Part shown: positions 39,165 through 51,251 of the stretch, one piece after another | How the letters are laid out: the number at the start of each line of letters is the position of its first letter | Numbering within the stretch: position 1 is the stretch's first letter | DNA from: Adineta steineri | Taxonomy: Eukaryota; Rotifera; Eurotatoria; Adinetida; Adinetidae | DNA: 64,000 bases | NCBI GenBank assembly: GCA_905250115.1 | Contig: CAJNOI010000074.1 | Location: 1-64,000 of the forward strand | Reading direction: 5' to 3' | Made by a program: the position numbers and the translations under genes | Notes under the pieces: generated by a model | Told to the model about the DNA's origin: nothing | The model's input: the letters and a program-made list of their open reading frames with translations, nothing else | Databases searched by the model: none

Positions 39165-42100
39165 TTAAAGTATCATATGGGAATAAGGTAGTTGAAATGA
39201 ATTATCAAATGATTGTTTTTGTATAATTAAATCATCTTGTTGAATATTATTTTTCATAAATAAATTATTTTTATTACAATTATTTAACATACAATAAAAT
39301 GCTGATATAAGTTCATTTTTTTCTATTGAAAGACTATTTTTATCGAGAAGATTAACGCATAATGTTGAAAATGTTATTGGTAATGATGAAGATTTGGAAG
39401 ATTCAGTATTATATTCATCTATTAATTGATGTTGAAGTTTTTTTTGTATCAATTTTAGTAAAATTTCGATCAAATTCTATTCTATCATAATGAACTGGAC
39501 GAGTAAAATTATAATCAAAAGGTTCATCATTACAATCAGCTATATAATTATCATCATGTATTGGATATGGATCAGAAGTATTTAATAAATTTTGTATTTT
39601 ATCATCAAAAATTAATTCCGGAATATTATTTGAACGCATTAGTTCATTTATAGAACAGAAACTTCGTGAAAGTCGTAATTGATGATTATGTTGAGATATA
39701 TTTGTAAGTATTGTTCGTTTTTGTTTTTTTATTATTGATTTACTCAATGGATTAATTGCCATTAGTTCATTAACTGATCGTTGTTTATCATGATTAGATA
39801 AATCTAATTTAAAATTTCGTCTTGTTTTATATAATGGATGAATAGAAGTTTTTGCCAAACGATTATTATTTATTGATGTATTTTGAGTAGTTGGTAATGA
39901 TGGTTTAATTAGATCTGGTAGAAGATTAATATATTTCCATACATACGGTCCAGCGAATAATTTAAGTTTCGTTGCATCAAAATAGGTATAATCAGATGGA
40001 TCAGTCTTTTGAAAATTGAAGAAGAAGAAAATGTTTTAATGAAAGATATGAATGTACCTTTTCACGAAGTAGGCTAGGTACAGAATCGACAAATGACAGT
40101 TTGTTTGGTAGTAATGTCATATCCATTGATGGTATTATCGGTGGACCGACCTACAAGATAATGAATAATGGTTATTCAAATGAGAATAAAAGAATGGCTT
40201 TTTTTTTGTTACATAAGTTGATTGTAAATCTTGATAATGAAAACTTGCTCCTTCATCACGTAAATCACTTAAAATATTTTGGTCATCTTCGTTACTTAAA
40301 TTATCAAACATTGAACATTCATCGATTGTTTCAATATATGATTCTGTTGATTCTTCATTAAACGTAAATTCTCTTAATATTTGACATCCTATATTTCGAT
40401 AAAAAAAAAGAATTCATTTTGTCTTTTTCTTCTTAAATCTTTACCAAGAAAATGATTTTCTCCTTCATATTCTTTAATAATTTCTCTCAATGGAATTAAA
40501 TCACACATAATCTCAGCAGTTACATCAAGTATACTTTCATTATCAACATATTCCATATTAATTCGACTATCGAAATTAACGAAACCATTAACAACAGGAA
40601 AATCACTTGATGAATACATAGTATATGAAACCATTTCAGCATAAAGTGTTTCGGATCCAACTCCACCTGGCCATTTGCACATATTCGATGGTTGTAATGG
40701 ATAAAAATTAAATTCATATGGAATTGATATTGTTGTTAAATCTGAAACAACATGGGATTATTCATAAAAGAAGTCCTAACAAAAAAAATTCAATCGTTTT
40801 ACTGTATTGATTCCCCCTAATAACCTTGAAAATAAAAATGTCGAAAGATCAAAATATCGAAAATACAAATATCGAAAAGCCAAATGCTCTATAATTAGAA
40901 AAGCAAAAATATTGAGAATGAAAGAAAACAAAAGTAAAAACACCTTTCGCTCTCACCCACAATATTATATTACCGCATACACCCTCACTTTCGTATTCGA
41001 TATTTTGATTTTCGATATTTTTATATTTCGACATTTTTATGTTTCGATCAAATTAGGGTTAACCGTTGTTTCTTACGAGGGAATCATCCAAAGTGTCAAA
41101 AAGCTTTTCCACTCAAATTTTGTCTAGAAGTAGGGAATAGATAGACTAGAAAAAGTTTAAGACGATATGGGTGCAAGTTGACACATCGGCTTTTTACTAG
41201 AATTTTCCTATAGGATAGCATTTCTCCCATGAAATCAAGGCCTTAACCACAGTAACTCATCCACAAAGTTTCAAAATTTTTGGGCTAAGCATTTTCGAGG
41301 TACAATGTTTTGAAAATTTCTATGCGTACAATAATATTCGTAAAAACTGTGTTCAGCGGCCATATCCTCTTAGACCTTTTCTAGTCTATATATTCTTACT
41401 TTTGGATACCTCAAGTGATTACCTCGTTAGACTATTCAAAAAAACACGTATTTAATCTAGGCACGGAATACATTCGTTAGAATGATAAAAACAACAGTTT
41501 AACAATTTTATTATGTGTCTGATTTTTTTTCTTAACGTCTTTTATGAATGAACTATATATGAATTTGATCTACGTCTACCTTGTTGAGTTGCTTTTTTCA
41601 TTGTTTTTAACTGATTAGAATCAATATCCATTGGTTCCTCTTCTTCTTCGTCTTCTTCTTGAGATTGAATACTTCCACTAAATATTTGTGTTTCATTATG
41701 TAAAGCATCAACACGTAAACCGTAAATCTTAGCACTAAAAAAACTAATAAATAGATATTTAGAATTTTTCTTCTCTACCTTGTATCAATAACAGATCCAA
41801 CCTTAATAAAATTAGGTCCATCATTATCATGATTATTATTAAATTGTATTTTATTATCAAATCCTATGATATTTAAAATTTCAGGTAGCCGTTCAACAAA
41901 TGAAAGTTGAAATGCATTGTTTACATTAATTTTATTCTTTGCTGCTAGTTCAATTGTTTTTTCATATAACTCAATCAATTGTTTAGGTGTTGGAATATGT
42001 TCATCAATGCCACTATCAGCACTAAATGAATTATTAAATGATAAACGTGATTGTCGTCGATCAGAAGGAGGTATTTCACTATCCGGTGAGAAATCATTTG

Positions 42101-42240
42101 TTGTTAATTGATTTCGACCAATTAATGAACTAAATCATATTGAGAATTTCAAAGAATATACATAATAATAATAATATTATTTACCATCGTCGTGGTATTG
42201 GTAAACATTCCTCATCATCATCTTCGTCGTCGTATATCAT
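39165..42240 (-). CDS. NCAPH: Condensin complex subunit H (kleisin)
   Basis: Exons high to low: 42185..42240, 41779..42129, 41580..41734, 40445..40741, 40213..40388, 40058..40150, 39165..40005; about 655 aa after removing one A. The kleisin closes the SMC2-SMC4 ring for mitotic chromosome folding. N-terminal block LIELYEKTIELAAKNKINVNNAF and SAKIYGLRVDALH match the N-terminal region of CAP-H; CQILREFTFNEES, then DYTYFDATKLKLFAGPYVWK (the CAP-H 'YSYF...WAGP..W' motif), FDYNF, and a C-terminal helix set (LPITFSTLCVNLLDKNSL, AFYCMLNNCNKNNL) follow. The usual IDP-x-F...FDE motif between blocks is not evident in the 40445-40741 exon. Intron 3 (838 bp) contains two foldback elements. A poly-A run near 39438 shifts the frame. 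Confidence 0.85.
39438..39445 (-). other. Homopolymer frameshift in NCAPH last exon
   Basis: Eight A residues on the minus strand separate FTKIDTKK from LQHQLIDEYN in the next frame. Seven A would fuse them, give a last exon divisible by three and align with the conserved C-terminal region. Likely assembly indel, as in CRIM1. Confidence 0.78.
40812..41060. mobile_element. Foldback element A in NCAPH intron 3
   Basis: Inverted arms built from repeats such as AAAATATCGAAAAT and AAAAATGTCGAAA on the left are mirrored by TTTCGACATTTTT and CGATATTTTGATTTTCG on the right. Outer ends include CCCTAAT and its complement ATTAGGG. About 250 bp; non-coding. Confidence 0.7.
41118..41405. mobile_element. 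Foldback element B in NCAPH intron 3
   Basis: ATAGACTAGAAAAAGTTTAA followed by a near-match to GATATGG on the left (about 41140-41170) is mirrored at about 41361-41391. Identity is roughly 80%. The internal part is non-coding. It lies directly beside element A. Confidence 0.65.
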
Positions 42241-43059
42241 TTTCTTTCTGATTCATATTCTATTTTCTCCACTATCAAAATGAGTTTAGATATGTAGCGC
42301 TAGCTTCGATGTTAATTTTGAATTTTCATAATAGGATTATTCATTCTTCAAAAAAATACTGATTTATAGATATAAAAGAACTAATATTATTTGTTTTTTA
42401 TGTAAAGAAAAACAATCAATTAGTATTCTTGTAATGTTATATTTGAAATACATTTAACAGCATTTTTTCTCTTTTGAAACTGTGAAGATTATTTTTCAAT
42501 ATTAGGAAACTCTGCTTTTTGACTGTAGTCTTTTTCTTATAAAAAAATCTTTCTAGAACATCGAAACTACTTAGTTCTTTCGAAGTTAGTGAGTCCTTAT
42601 CATTGTTTTTCTATTGGATAAAAATTATTTTTTTTTATTTTGTTCTGTTTATTCATTGGTTCATATGTAATGAGCAATATTTATTTTCCATTACATATTT
42701 GATCAGCATTTTTCTTCTCTCTCTCCCTCTCTCTTCTCATACTCTATTAGCTGTTCATAAAAGCACATAGTCAATTACGCTTTCATATCGGTTTATTGAC
42801 AAAACGCTCGATAATCTTCTTCTATTCACTTTATTTTATACAACAAAAAACAAATGTGTAAGTAGACATTCCACATGTTTTATCTAATATCTATACATAG
42901 ATCAACGCTTCGTTTTATTACAAAAGTCAGTAATATAGAGTACATACAAGGATCCTAGGTTTTCTATAATTTCTCAGGGACTCTAATACGCATTTCATAT
43001 GTATTGAGTACATTATAAAATCCCAACGAAAGGCGTTTTTATGAAGTTTTCAATACTCG

Positions 43060-43192
43060 TGGAGGCGAACCGGCGACCGTCACTCCCTCGAAAATAGGTA
43101 GAACACTACGTTTCTCTCCTAAAAAATAATACTACTTTCCACTGATTCTTATAAACCGCCACTCCCTTATCGAAATCCTGAATCAGCCACTG
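43060..43192. mobile_element. Degraded hAT-like MITE (copy 3)
   Basis: Right end AATCAGCCACTG matches the CCGCCACTG end of copies 1 and 2; the left end TGGAGGCGAACC lacks the first CAG. It is flanked by AATACTCG (43052-43059) and AATTCTCG (43193-43200), a 7/8 target duplication. Confidence 0.6.
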
Positions 43193-43679
43193 AATTCTCG
43201 TTGGTTTTTTTTGTCTTCTAAGAACTCCTCTCTTTGGTTTACTCTATATTTTTGTTTTCAGACATTTACAATATAATTCCGTAATTCTTCCGTACTTATC
43301 GTTTCTTTTAATTGCATTTCTATTATAACATACAAGTAGTTTATCTTATCCGATAATCTACATTATAATACTCTCATATGTTTGATATAATTCTTGATCA
43401 TTGCATTTCTGTATCTTTTTCTTGAAGCGCATAACATTAAAATATATGGTGGCGAATTTCGCACGAGAAAGAAATATCTTATCACACGGTAGCAGCACAC
43501 AAGTGTTGTATCATTTTTGTTAAAAGCATTTATAAAAATATGTCTGCTAGATACACGATATGTATACATGTAGATAATTGTTATTACATTCCGCTTTTCT
43601 TTTTTATAAGTGACATAATTGTTGTTGAAAGATCGTATTAAGACACCGAAAACAATAACGGATCATCTTCACTTGACTT

Positions 43680-43779
43680 NNNNNNNNNNNNNNNNNNNNN
43701 NNNNNNNNNNNNNNNNNNNNNNNNNNNNNNNNNNNNNNNNNNNNNNNNNNNNNNNNNNNNNNNNNNNNNNNNNNNNNNN
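43680..43779. other. Assembly gap, 100 N
   Basis: Exactly 100 unknown bases, the usual placeholder for a gap of unknown size joined by scaffolding. Sequence order and spacing across it are not certain. Confidence 0.99.
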
Positions 43780-43852
43780 GACATTTATCCTGCTGACTTA
43801 GAGAGATCAACATACATGTTTTTTTTTCAATTTAGATAACGTTACTTCATTA

Positions 43853-45389
43853 ATGTCAAATCATCGTCGTCATTTATCTGTTTGCTCTGTATGTGGTGAT
43901 AAAGCAAGTGGAAAACATTATGGAGTTATGAGTTGTGATGGTTGTCGAGGATTTTTTAAACGAAGTGTTCGGTAAATTTTTTATTTTATTTAATTTAAAA
44001 TAATCTTTTTTGTTGTTGTTTAAAGACGTAAAATAGAATATAAATGTAAAAGTGATTCAACTTGTCGTGTCGATGTTAATCGACGAAATCAATGTCAAGC
44101 ATGTCGATTTCAACGTTGTTTAGAAATGAAAATGAAACCTAGTGGTGAGAATTATTGACATTTGTATAAATAAGAGAATAGTCAGGACTTATTTACTTAT
44201 CATCATACTTAAGCAGAAAAAAGCTTTTGAAGTGTATTTAATAGTAATAGGCAAACGTGCTTATCTATTCTAGCTGTACAAAATGAACGAGCACCACGTC
44301 ATGGAAATAAACGAACATTGCCTGCTCCTCCTCCTCGAGTGCAATGTTGGACACCACCAACATCTGCTGTTGGGTATGTAAGTGAGTCACCACAAGTGAC
44401 AATGCCATTTGGCTTTCGAAATTTACCCATGAATAAGTAAGTGAAATTTATTTTTTTTTTAAACTAAAAGGTAAGTTGTCTAATTAAATATGAGTGTCGA
44501 AGTTAATAGTATCGAGATTTTATAACATCTTTCTTTTATAATTAGTATTTCATCACCAATATGGTCTCGAATGATTTTTCAACAACAACAACAATTGCAT
44601 TCATCATTAGATTCTACACAACAAACTATATCAGATATTTCTAATACTGATTCATCACTTGGTAGAATTCGAAATTAACAAAAAAGAGATTTTTTTGTAA
44701 AATTTTCGTATTATTTAGATGTAACAAATGAAGAAATTTTATGCGAAACCGCTTCGTTTATTTTACTTGAATCAATTCGATGGTTGTTTTCAGTACCATC
44801 ATTTAAAAATCTCAATGAATCTGATCAATTTTCATTAATCGAACAATCTTGGTCAATACTATTTGTATTAACATCAGCTGAAATGAAAAAATTTCTTGAT
44901 CCAAGTAAATTATTAAAATTTATGATTTTTTTGTAACTCATTTTTTTTATTCCAGATGAAAATGATTCATTTAATGATGAAAATCAATATTTATTATTTC
45001 AATCAGCTATTAAAGATTTAATTTTACATTCAATTGATTCAACTGAATATGCATTACTTAAATTAATGGTTGTTTTTAATACTCGTAAGTTTTTTTCTTT
45101 AACTTATTAAGCAAAACGTTTTTTTTTCATTTTAGCGATGAATAAAGAATTACACGATCGTCATTCGATTGATAAATATAAAAACGATGCTTTATTTATG
45201 TTAACTGATTATACAAGAAATTTTAAATATCGACGATCAGCAGAACTTTTGATGTTATTATCAAATATTCAGGAAACAATGTCAACTATTCATTTAGATA
45301 AAATTTTCTTTCGACATTTGATCAATCGTATATCGATGAAAAATTTGTTGCAAAATATTATTCGTCATCTTACAACATTTCTCCGATAG
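43853..45389 (+). CDS. NR2E-like nuclear receptor (tailless/PNR group)
   Basis: Exons 43853..43971, 44026..44144, 44274..44436, 44546..44661, 44719..44904, 44956..45084, 45136..45389; 361 aa. The DNA-binding domain starts almost at the N-terminus: [32 protein letters not shown], then [14 protein letters not shown] and AVQNERAPR, the latter typical of NR2E3/tailless relatives. The P-box is CDGCRG rather than CDGCSG. Both zinc modules keep eight Cys. A Gln/Ser hinge leads to a short, diverged ligand-binding domain ([34 protein letters not shown]). The exon with the ATG is preceded by an acceptor-like TTTAG at 43831-43835, so an upstream exon may be lost in the gap. Confidence 0.88.
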
Positions 45390-45961
45390 AAAAATAAAAA
45401 ACCATGAACAAAATAACTTGTAAATTTTGTATGCATAGAAATATTTTTTTTTAAAAATGAAATCAAATATGTCTCATTTATTTTTACTTATGAAATAAAT
45501 TCTCGTGTAATGTAGTTTTTTACGAATTGTCAACTATTCATATGAACGAGAATAACAATATTGAATCTTGTTTTTCGGGGTGTGGGCGTATCATGTTTAT
45601 ATAGTCCATACCCATATTTGATAGATGTATTGTTTTTCTTCTAGACATGACTTTATACGTTTTGTTTACAAAATTTGATGAATTTCATTTTTCAGTCATC
45701 TTTTTTTCTTTATTGAGAAATACCTCGGTATTAATTTATTTGGATAAGATGAAAAGAAATTTGTTTATTTGTCATCCTGTACTGTTTGAAATCAGAAGCC
45801 TACTTGTATTACAAAAAAATACGTACTTTTTCAATAATTTATTTCTAGAATGTAATTTAATAACAAAAAAATATAGAGCTTATTTTTCATGAATTATATA
45901 TATGTCAGTAGAAAAATCAATTTCTGCATATTTATAGGTGAATTAAAGATACGTTAAAATA
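45390..45961. other. Intergenic spacer
   Basis: AT-rich 572 bp between two plus-strand genes; an 81-codon frame at 45647 has no supporting features. Nothing else recognised. Confidence 0.5.
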
Positions 45962-48025
45962 ATGATGATCCTACTGATACTAATTTTTATAAATTCTGTC
46001 GATTGTGCTCATTTTCGTGGAGGAATGATCAGTTGGCGACCAGCAACTAATAATATATCTGTATTAAATACAAAACAAACGATTATTATTGATCAACGAT
46101 ATGCATGGAGCAGAAGTGCTGCAGATAGTGGCTGTACAACTACAACAATTACATCACATGGATTGATTGGAGAGAGTGCTGTACATGTTCTGAAATGCGA
46201 ATCATCTGCATCTATATGTACAAGCGTGCAATATACTACTGATATTAGTACTTACGAACCCTGTACTGATTTTAATACTGCTCTGGGTATGTCTTTTGGT
46301 CACAGTTCAACCGCTGTTAATTTAACTGTTCGACCGACAGGTGTTGTTATTGGATATGTTGTCGCTAATGCATGGCTTATCTTACAATCAAGTGGTAGTG
46401 GAGGTTGGAGTTTGATGACATATATAAACATGCAACCACGTTCAGATAATCAATTAATCAATAGTTCACCTACATCGGATATACCATCAGTAGTCTATGT
46501 ACCAGCTTCTTCCACTCTAGCAACTGCAATTGATATTCCAATGAGTGATGCCGATGGAGATGATATTCAATGTCGATTTGCAAAATCTTCGAGTTTATTA
46601 GGTAGCACTACAGTTAACGAATGTGCTAGTGTTTGTGCATCAACAGCATTACCTTCTTCAACACAATTAATATCTGGTAATAATACATGTACACTTATTG
46701 TTACTTTGCCTCATACTGGTTATTATGCAGTAGCAATTCAAATAGAAGATTATGATCAAAATACATCAACAATACTTAGTTCAGTTCCATTACAATTTCT
46801 TATACTTACATATGATAATTCAAATCCAGCATCGAGTTGCACATCAGTACCTATTATAACAAGTATTCCACCTGATTTACCAGCACCTGGTGATACAATT
46901 ACAATACAAGTCGGTGTTCTTTATACGGCAATGGTCATTGCAAAAACCGGTTGTTTAAATGATACAGATACAAGTATTACAAATTTTATAACATCAAGTC
47001 CACCTGGAATGTTAAAATCATATCCTCCATTTTATTTATCATCATCATCATCTTATGCTATTAATCTTACATGGACACCAACAACTGATCAACTTGGTCA
47101 AATATTTGTATTTTGTGCTGTAGCAATTGATATTAATTATCTTTCATCAGATCAATACTGTTTTAATATATTAGTTGGTCCTAAAACAACAACAACCACA
47201 ACGACAACAACAACTTCAAGTACATCATCTACAACAGCCACATCATCCACAACATCAACTACTTCAACTACAACAACAAGTACAACTTCAGCTACAACAA
47301 CATCAACAACATCTACCACATCTACTACAACTACTAGTATTTTATAGAAGTTTATTTATGTAGTATTTTTCATTTTATTTACTTTAGCAATAACGACTCC
47401 ACCCCATGATTATAATCCATTAATATTTGGATTAGGTCTTGGACTTGGATTACCTTTATTGCTCTTACTCGGTCTTCTAGGTTTATGCTGCTTATTACGA
47501 TATTGTTCGGGTTCTTTAAAGTATGTTTTTTTCATGTAAGAATTTAGCTAGATATTTAATATTAGATCATTAAGTCGACGTCGTTTGAATCGTGATGAAA
47601 ATACATATTGTCCACTTTGTCAACGATCTGTCGCTTTTGAAGATCCTCAAAAGCAGATAGAATTAAAATGTACAACTCCTGAAGATACACGTCGATATCG
47701 ACAATTATATTTAAATAATAATGAAGATAAAACATTAGATGATTATCGAAAACAATATGTTAAAACTGATGCTGAACGATCGCTCATTCTACCCTTAACA
47801 CCATTATCAGAACGAGAATGTTTTCCACTAACTCCGTCATTTTTTTCAAATTCAGCATCCACTTTACTTGCATCACAATTAACAACAGTAACTTCATTAA
47901 ATTCACCATCAATAATCAGTCTTCCTACAGTGAATATTCCAAATAAAGTATCTCCAACTCTTTCACAATCAAACCATCATCGTTCATTATTAGTACAAGC
48001 TTATACAACGCAATCTCAAGTTTAA
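45962..48025 (+). CDS. Type I membrane protein with HFRGG-type ectodomain and Thr-rich stalk
   Basis: Exons 45962..47336, 47388..47520, 47566..48025; 655 aa. A signal peptide (MMILLILIFINSVDC) leads directly to AHFRGGMISW, a start seen in a family of uncharacterised invertebrate surface proteins. The ectodomain holds several Cys and Asn-glycosylation sites and a calcium-site-like DADGDD. Residues ~405-458 are almost all Thr/Ser, a mucin-type stalk, followed by a membrane span (LIFGLGLGLGLPLLLLLGLLGL) and a ~165-residue cytoplasmic tail with CPLCQ and Pro/Ser-rich segments. Function unknown; adhesion or sensing at the surface is a guess. AATAAA at 48096-48101. Confidence 0.82.
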
Positions 48026-48971
48026 TGAATATCACGTGAACTATATTAATATTTTTCTTGTTGTAGTGTATGTTTTGATTGAATTGTCAACATTAAATAA
48101 AAACATACAACTTTCTTTATTATGATTATTTTTTTATGAAGACCTACTACTTTGAACTTATAGCTTTTCTCACAATATTTCTCATTTTATAATAATACGA
48201 AATTCTATCTTATTCAACAACGTAAAATATACGGTTATATTGGGTTGCAACTTGAGAATAGATTATAGGTCATAAATCTAGTTTTGCTCATATATATTTC
48301 TATACCTGGAGAAACATGCATATTGATTAATTATTCCAATCTTATTCTTATTGTAGTCAATGATGAAAGAGAAGTTTTATGGTATCGTAATCTTTAAAAA
48401 TATTCAATTGAAAACTTAATTAATAGTATAAGATTGGATTTAATACTATCGTTAGTTTATAATAACAAAATAAAGAACTTTACTCATTTGTTTTGTATGA
48501 TTGAGTAAATAAACTTGTATAAATATCAACGAAAGAATAGACGATGCTTCATTTTGATCACTTGGAAAAATTTTAACTCTCATCTTTTCCGCGCAGATAG
48601 GATAAGATATAGTACCAAAAAAATTATTTGAAAACATGGTGTGTACTTTATTTTTCGAATGTATATATAATAAAATATACGATAGTAGGTGGTTTTTTAT
48701 GGAGTACTACAGGCAAAATATAACAAATCATGCGTATCAATTAAAATATGTATGTTTACCGATGTACACTAACGAAGGATATGACGCATAAGAACGGATA
48801 TAGTATGACATTACTTCAATCAAAACCACAACACATCATTATAAATCAATAGATAGTACAAAACGAGATTAAATGTTTGTAACCGAGTTGGTAAAAAAGT
48901 ATCCCAAATGATCTTGTTATGATTCATGATAAGGAAAAATTCTTTATTTTCAATATATAGATGTGTCGTTA
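48026..48971. other. Intergenic region before the tandem duplication
   Basis: AT-rich, no gene or element recognised. Confidence 0.5.
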
Positions 48972-49356
48972 TATGAAGACTACCGTTTTCTATTGACTTT
49001 TTATATGACTGAAATGAGGTTAATACTTCTCGTTTTAATATAACAGATCAACAAGATAATAGTTTTTATAGTAAATCTACGAATATATAATTATATAGAA
49101 CAGTCTGAGAAAACTACTGCATATGAAAGTCATATCTTGATTCTTCAATAAATATTCTCAAAACTTAATGCTTAATTGTAGGTGGATTACAGTGATGTTT
49201 TGATTTCTAGAATATTCATACTATTATTATATAATAGAATTATAAAGTGAACATGACATAGTTTGCATTTTGATATAAAAATTTTCGTCATTGCAGCATT
49301 ATTTGTTTATTGTGTTTAAAAACGAAGACTTAAAAATAAAAATATTCTAACATTAT

Positions 49357-49376
49357 AGGAGAACATTAGTTCTCCT
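49357..49376 (-). promoter_or_regulatory. Stem-loop in 3' flank of small gene, copy 1
   Basis: Perfect 8-bp stem (AGGAGAAC / GTTCTCCT) with a 4-nt loop, ATTA on the plus strand. It lies 78 nt after the stop codon of the 71-aa gene, and a counterpart sits 79 nt after the stop of copy 2. It is likely transcribed as part of the 3' UTR; a processing or stability role is inference. Confidence 0.7.
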
Positions 49377-49454
49377 CAGTAAGAAAAAATTGTTTATATA
49401 AAGCCAAATAAATTTCCTGAGTATCGTTTATGTTCGATATATCTACTGCATTGG

Positions 49455-49670
49455 TCAGCGTCTATGCGTTGTTGTCCAATTAGAAGTATATTCAATCGGA
49501 GGATAATAGTAATATCCTGTTGAATAGTTTTCTTGCCTCCTGTCTTGATAACGATGCCAGGCGAACTTCGTTAATCCAATCCCGGCTCTTCCTGCTAAAC
49601 CGAGCATCACAGGTCCAAATGCAAGTGCCACACCCGTTGCTGTTACTGCCGTTCCTGTAACAATTACCAT
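49455..49670 (-). CDS. Small hydrophobic/Tyr-rich protein, tandem copy 1
   Basis: Single-exon 71-aa frame. The first ~35 residues are Ala/Gly/Val-rich and hydrophobic (MVIVTGTAVTATGVALAFGP, then VMLGLAGRAGIGL), a possible membrane span; then a basic patch (WHRYQDRR) and a Tyr-rich end (STGYYYYPPIEYTS, WTTTHRR). The copy at 50961-51173 keeps the same plan, with ATG, length and C-terminal 'W-T-T-T' conserved though most residues differ, supporting a translated gene under constraint on overall pattern. A TATA-like box lies 80-90 nt upstream and a hairpin downstream. No family recognised; function unknown. Confidence 0.65.
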   Translation of the reverse strand: MVIVTGTAVTATGVALAFGPVMLGLAGRAGIGLTKFAWHRYQDRRQENYSTGYYYYPPIEYTSNWTTTHRR

Positions 49671-49750
49671 TTTTGTGAATAATAATATTGTTTGAATAAT
49701 ACGAAAATAAAATGTTTCTGTTAGAATGCAAATGCATATTGAAATACAAG

Positions 49751-49761
49751 TTTATATACTC
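49751..49761 (-). promoter_or_regulatory. TATA-like box of small gene copy 1
   Basis: On the minus strand GAGTATATAAA lies about 80-90 nt before the ATG at 49670, in the position matching AATATATAAAA of copy 2. The flanking sequence towards the gene (ATGCATTTGCATTCTA) also resembles copy 2. Confidence 0.55.
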
Positions 49762-50859
49762 GCGAATGCGCTTGGCAATTTCCAGCTAAGCCATAGGAAG
49801 TGGATTGATACGATCAATATCATATACTTTATTGTAACCGTCCTTAGTCATTCACGAAATGTGGCTTTTTCCCATTTTTCCACGTCACTTTTCGATATTA
49901 TCAATCAAATGACAACCCAGGTAGAAGTACTATTTGCAATCCTCTTTAGACACTACGTAAACAGAATGACAAAACAGTAATTGCACAATTTTTGTTGGGT
50001 GTCATTTATTTCTTATTTATTACCTTTTTATGTTTTTTCATAAATTGAGACAGAATTTTATTAACACTCCTTTCATTTTATACATAAACGTTAAAAAGAA
50101 AATTAATAATAGCACCAACAATTGTTTAAAATGTCAATGATCATCAATAAGAAATTCATTTGATGTTCTTCTGTTGGAGTTAAAGTTTTCATTGTAAAAA
50201 CTGTGTAAGATCTGTATATTGCTTGTTGTTTTTGTTTCTTATGATTGATAATGATCAATTAAAGATCTAGAATTCTTAGAAAAACAAAACATATATAAAA
50301 TTAACATATTCGTTATATCTACTCTATATTTAGTTGATTTCCTAGATGTATTGAATTAAATCTCATGTCTATATTATTATGAGATGCATTCATTTATGAA
50401 GACTATTGTTCTCTATTGAGTTTTTATATGAATAAAATGAAGTTAATACTTCATTTTTTAATATAGCAAATCAACAAGATAGTAACTTTTACACACTAAA
50501 TCTATGAGTATATGATTGTACAGAGCAATCTGAGAAAACTACTGTATATCAAAGTCATATCTCGATTGACACTTAACGCTTAGTTGTAGATAAATTACAA
50601 TAATGTCTTCATACTAGAGAGTTTTTAAATCCTACAGTATTCATACAAGTATTATATAATAGAACATAGAGTGATCATGACATATTTTGCATTTTATATA
50701 AACATTTGCTTCGTTCTGGATTAATATATATTTATTCTATTCTAAACTAATATCTACAAACGAAAAAAAATTCTAACACACGAGAAAAATTTCGAGAATA
50801 ACATGATATAGTAAAAGAAAACGCGTTGACATTAGATATCTAATATGAAATATAATGAT

Positions 50860-50881
50860 GAGGAGAACTGATGTTCTCCTC
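50860..50881 (-). promoter_or_regulatory. Stem-loop in 3' flank of small gene, copy 2
   Basis: Perfect 9-bp stem (GAGGAGAAC / GTTCTCCTC) with a 4-nt loop, TGAT on the plus strand. The stem is conserved with copy 1 while the loop differs. It begins 79 nt past the stop codon of the 70-aa gene. Confidence 0.72.
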
Positions 50882-50960
50882 AATAAAAACAATAGTCTTT
50901 TTAAAGTCAATTAAATTTTGTGGCTATAGTTTGTGTTTGACATAACTACTGACCTATTGA

Positions 50961-51173
50961 TCATCTATAATACGTCGTAGTCCAAGGATTCGTTTGAGTC
51001 GTACCGTAATAGCCATATCCATATCCTATTGAATACATCAGTTGCTTACGCTGTTGATGGTGATGATGGAGGTATCGAATTAATTCAATACTTGCCTTTC
51101 CTAATACGCCAATCAATGCTGGTGCCAATGGTGCCGCTGCTCCCAATAGAATTAACGTAGTTGCAGTAGCCAT
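50961..51173 (-). CDS. Small hydrophobic/Tyr-rich protein, tandem copy 2
   Basis: Single-exon 70-aa frame. Hydrophobic Ala/Leu-rich start (MATATTLILLGAAAPLAPAL), Gly/Lys turn, a His/Gln-rich patch (YLHHHHQQRKQ) and a Gly/Tyr-rich end (IGYGYGYYGTTQ, PWTTTYYR). The general plan, start, length and ending match copy 1 at 49455-49670. No signal of frame damage. It may be a membrane-associated or secreted peptide; no known family is recognised. Confidence 0.65.
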   Translation of the reverse strand: MATATTLILLGAAAPLAPALIGVLGKASIELIRYLHHHHQQRKQLMYSIGYGYGYYGTTQTNPWTTTYYR

Positions 51174-51251
51174 TTTGTGAATAACAATATCGTTCTAATA
51201 ATACGAAAGTATAATGTTTGCTAGACTGTAAATGCATAATATTAAAGCAAA

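Larger units (their letters stand above)
42241..43852. other. Intergenic region with MITE relic and assembly gap
   Basis: Holds the NCAPH promoter side, CT-rich tracts near 42717-42740, a degraded hAT-like MITE (43060-43192) and a 100-N gap. No complete gene; any 5' exon of the downstream nuclear receptor could lie in the gap. Confidence 0.6.
48972..50092. repeat. Tandem segmental duplication, unit 1
   Basis: Aligns, with many substitutions and small indels, to 50397-51610. Shared landmarks include TCTGAGAAAACTACTG, the hairpin, the small gene, TTTTGTGAATAA before the gene start, ACTTTTCGATATTATC and AGAATGACAAAACA. Boundaries are approximate. Confidence 0.8.

Noticed and set aside
45647-45892. 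81-codon frame between two genes
   Set aside because: Phe/Leu-rich translation of AT-rich DNA with no support.
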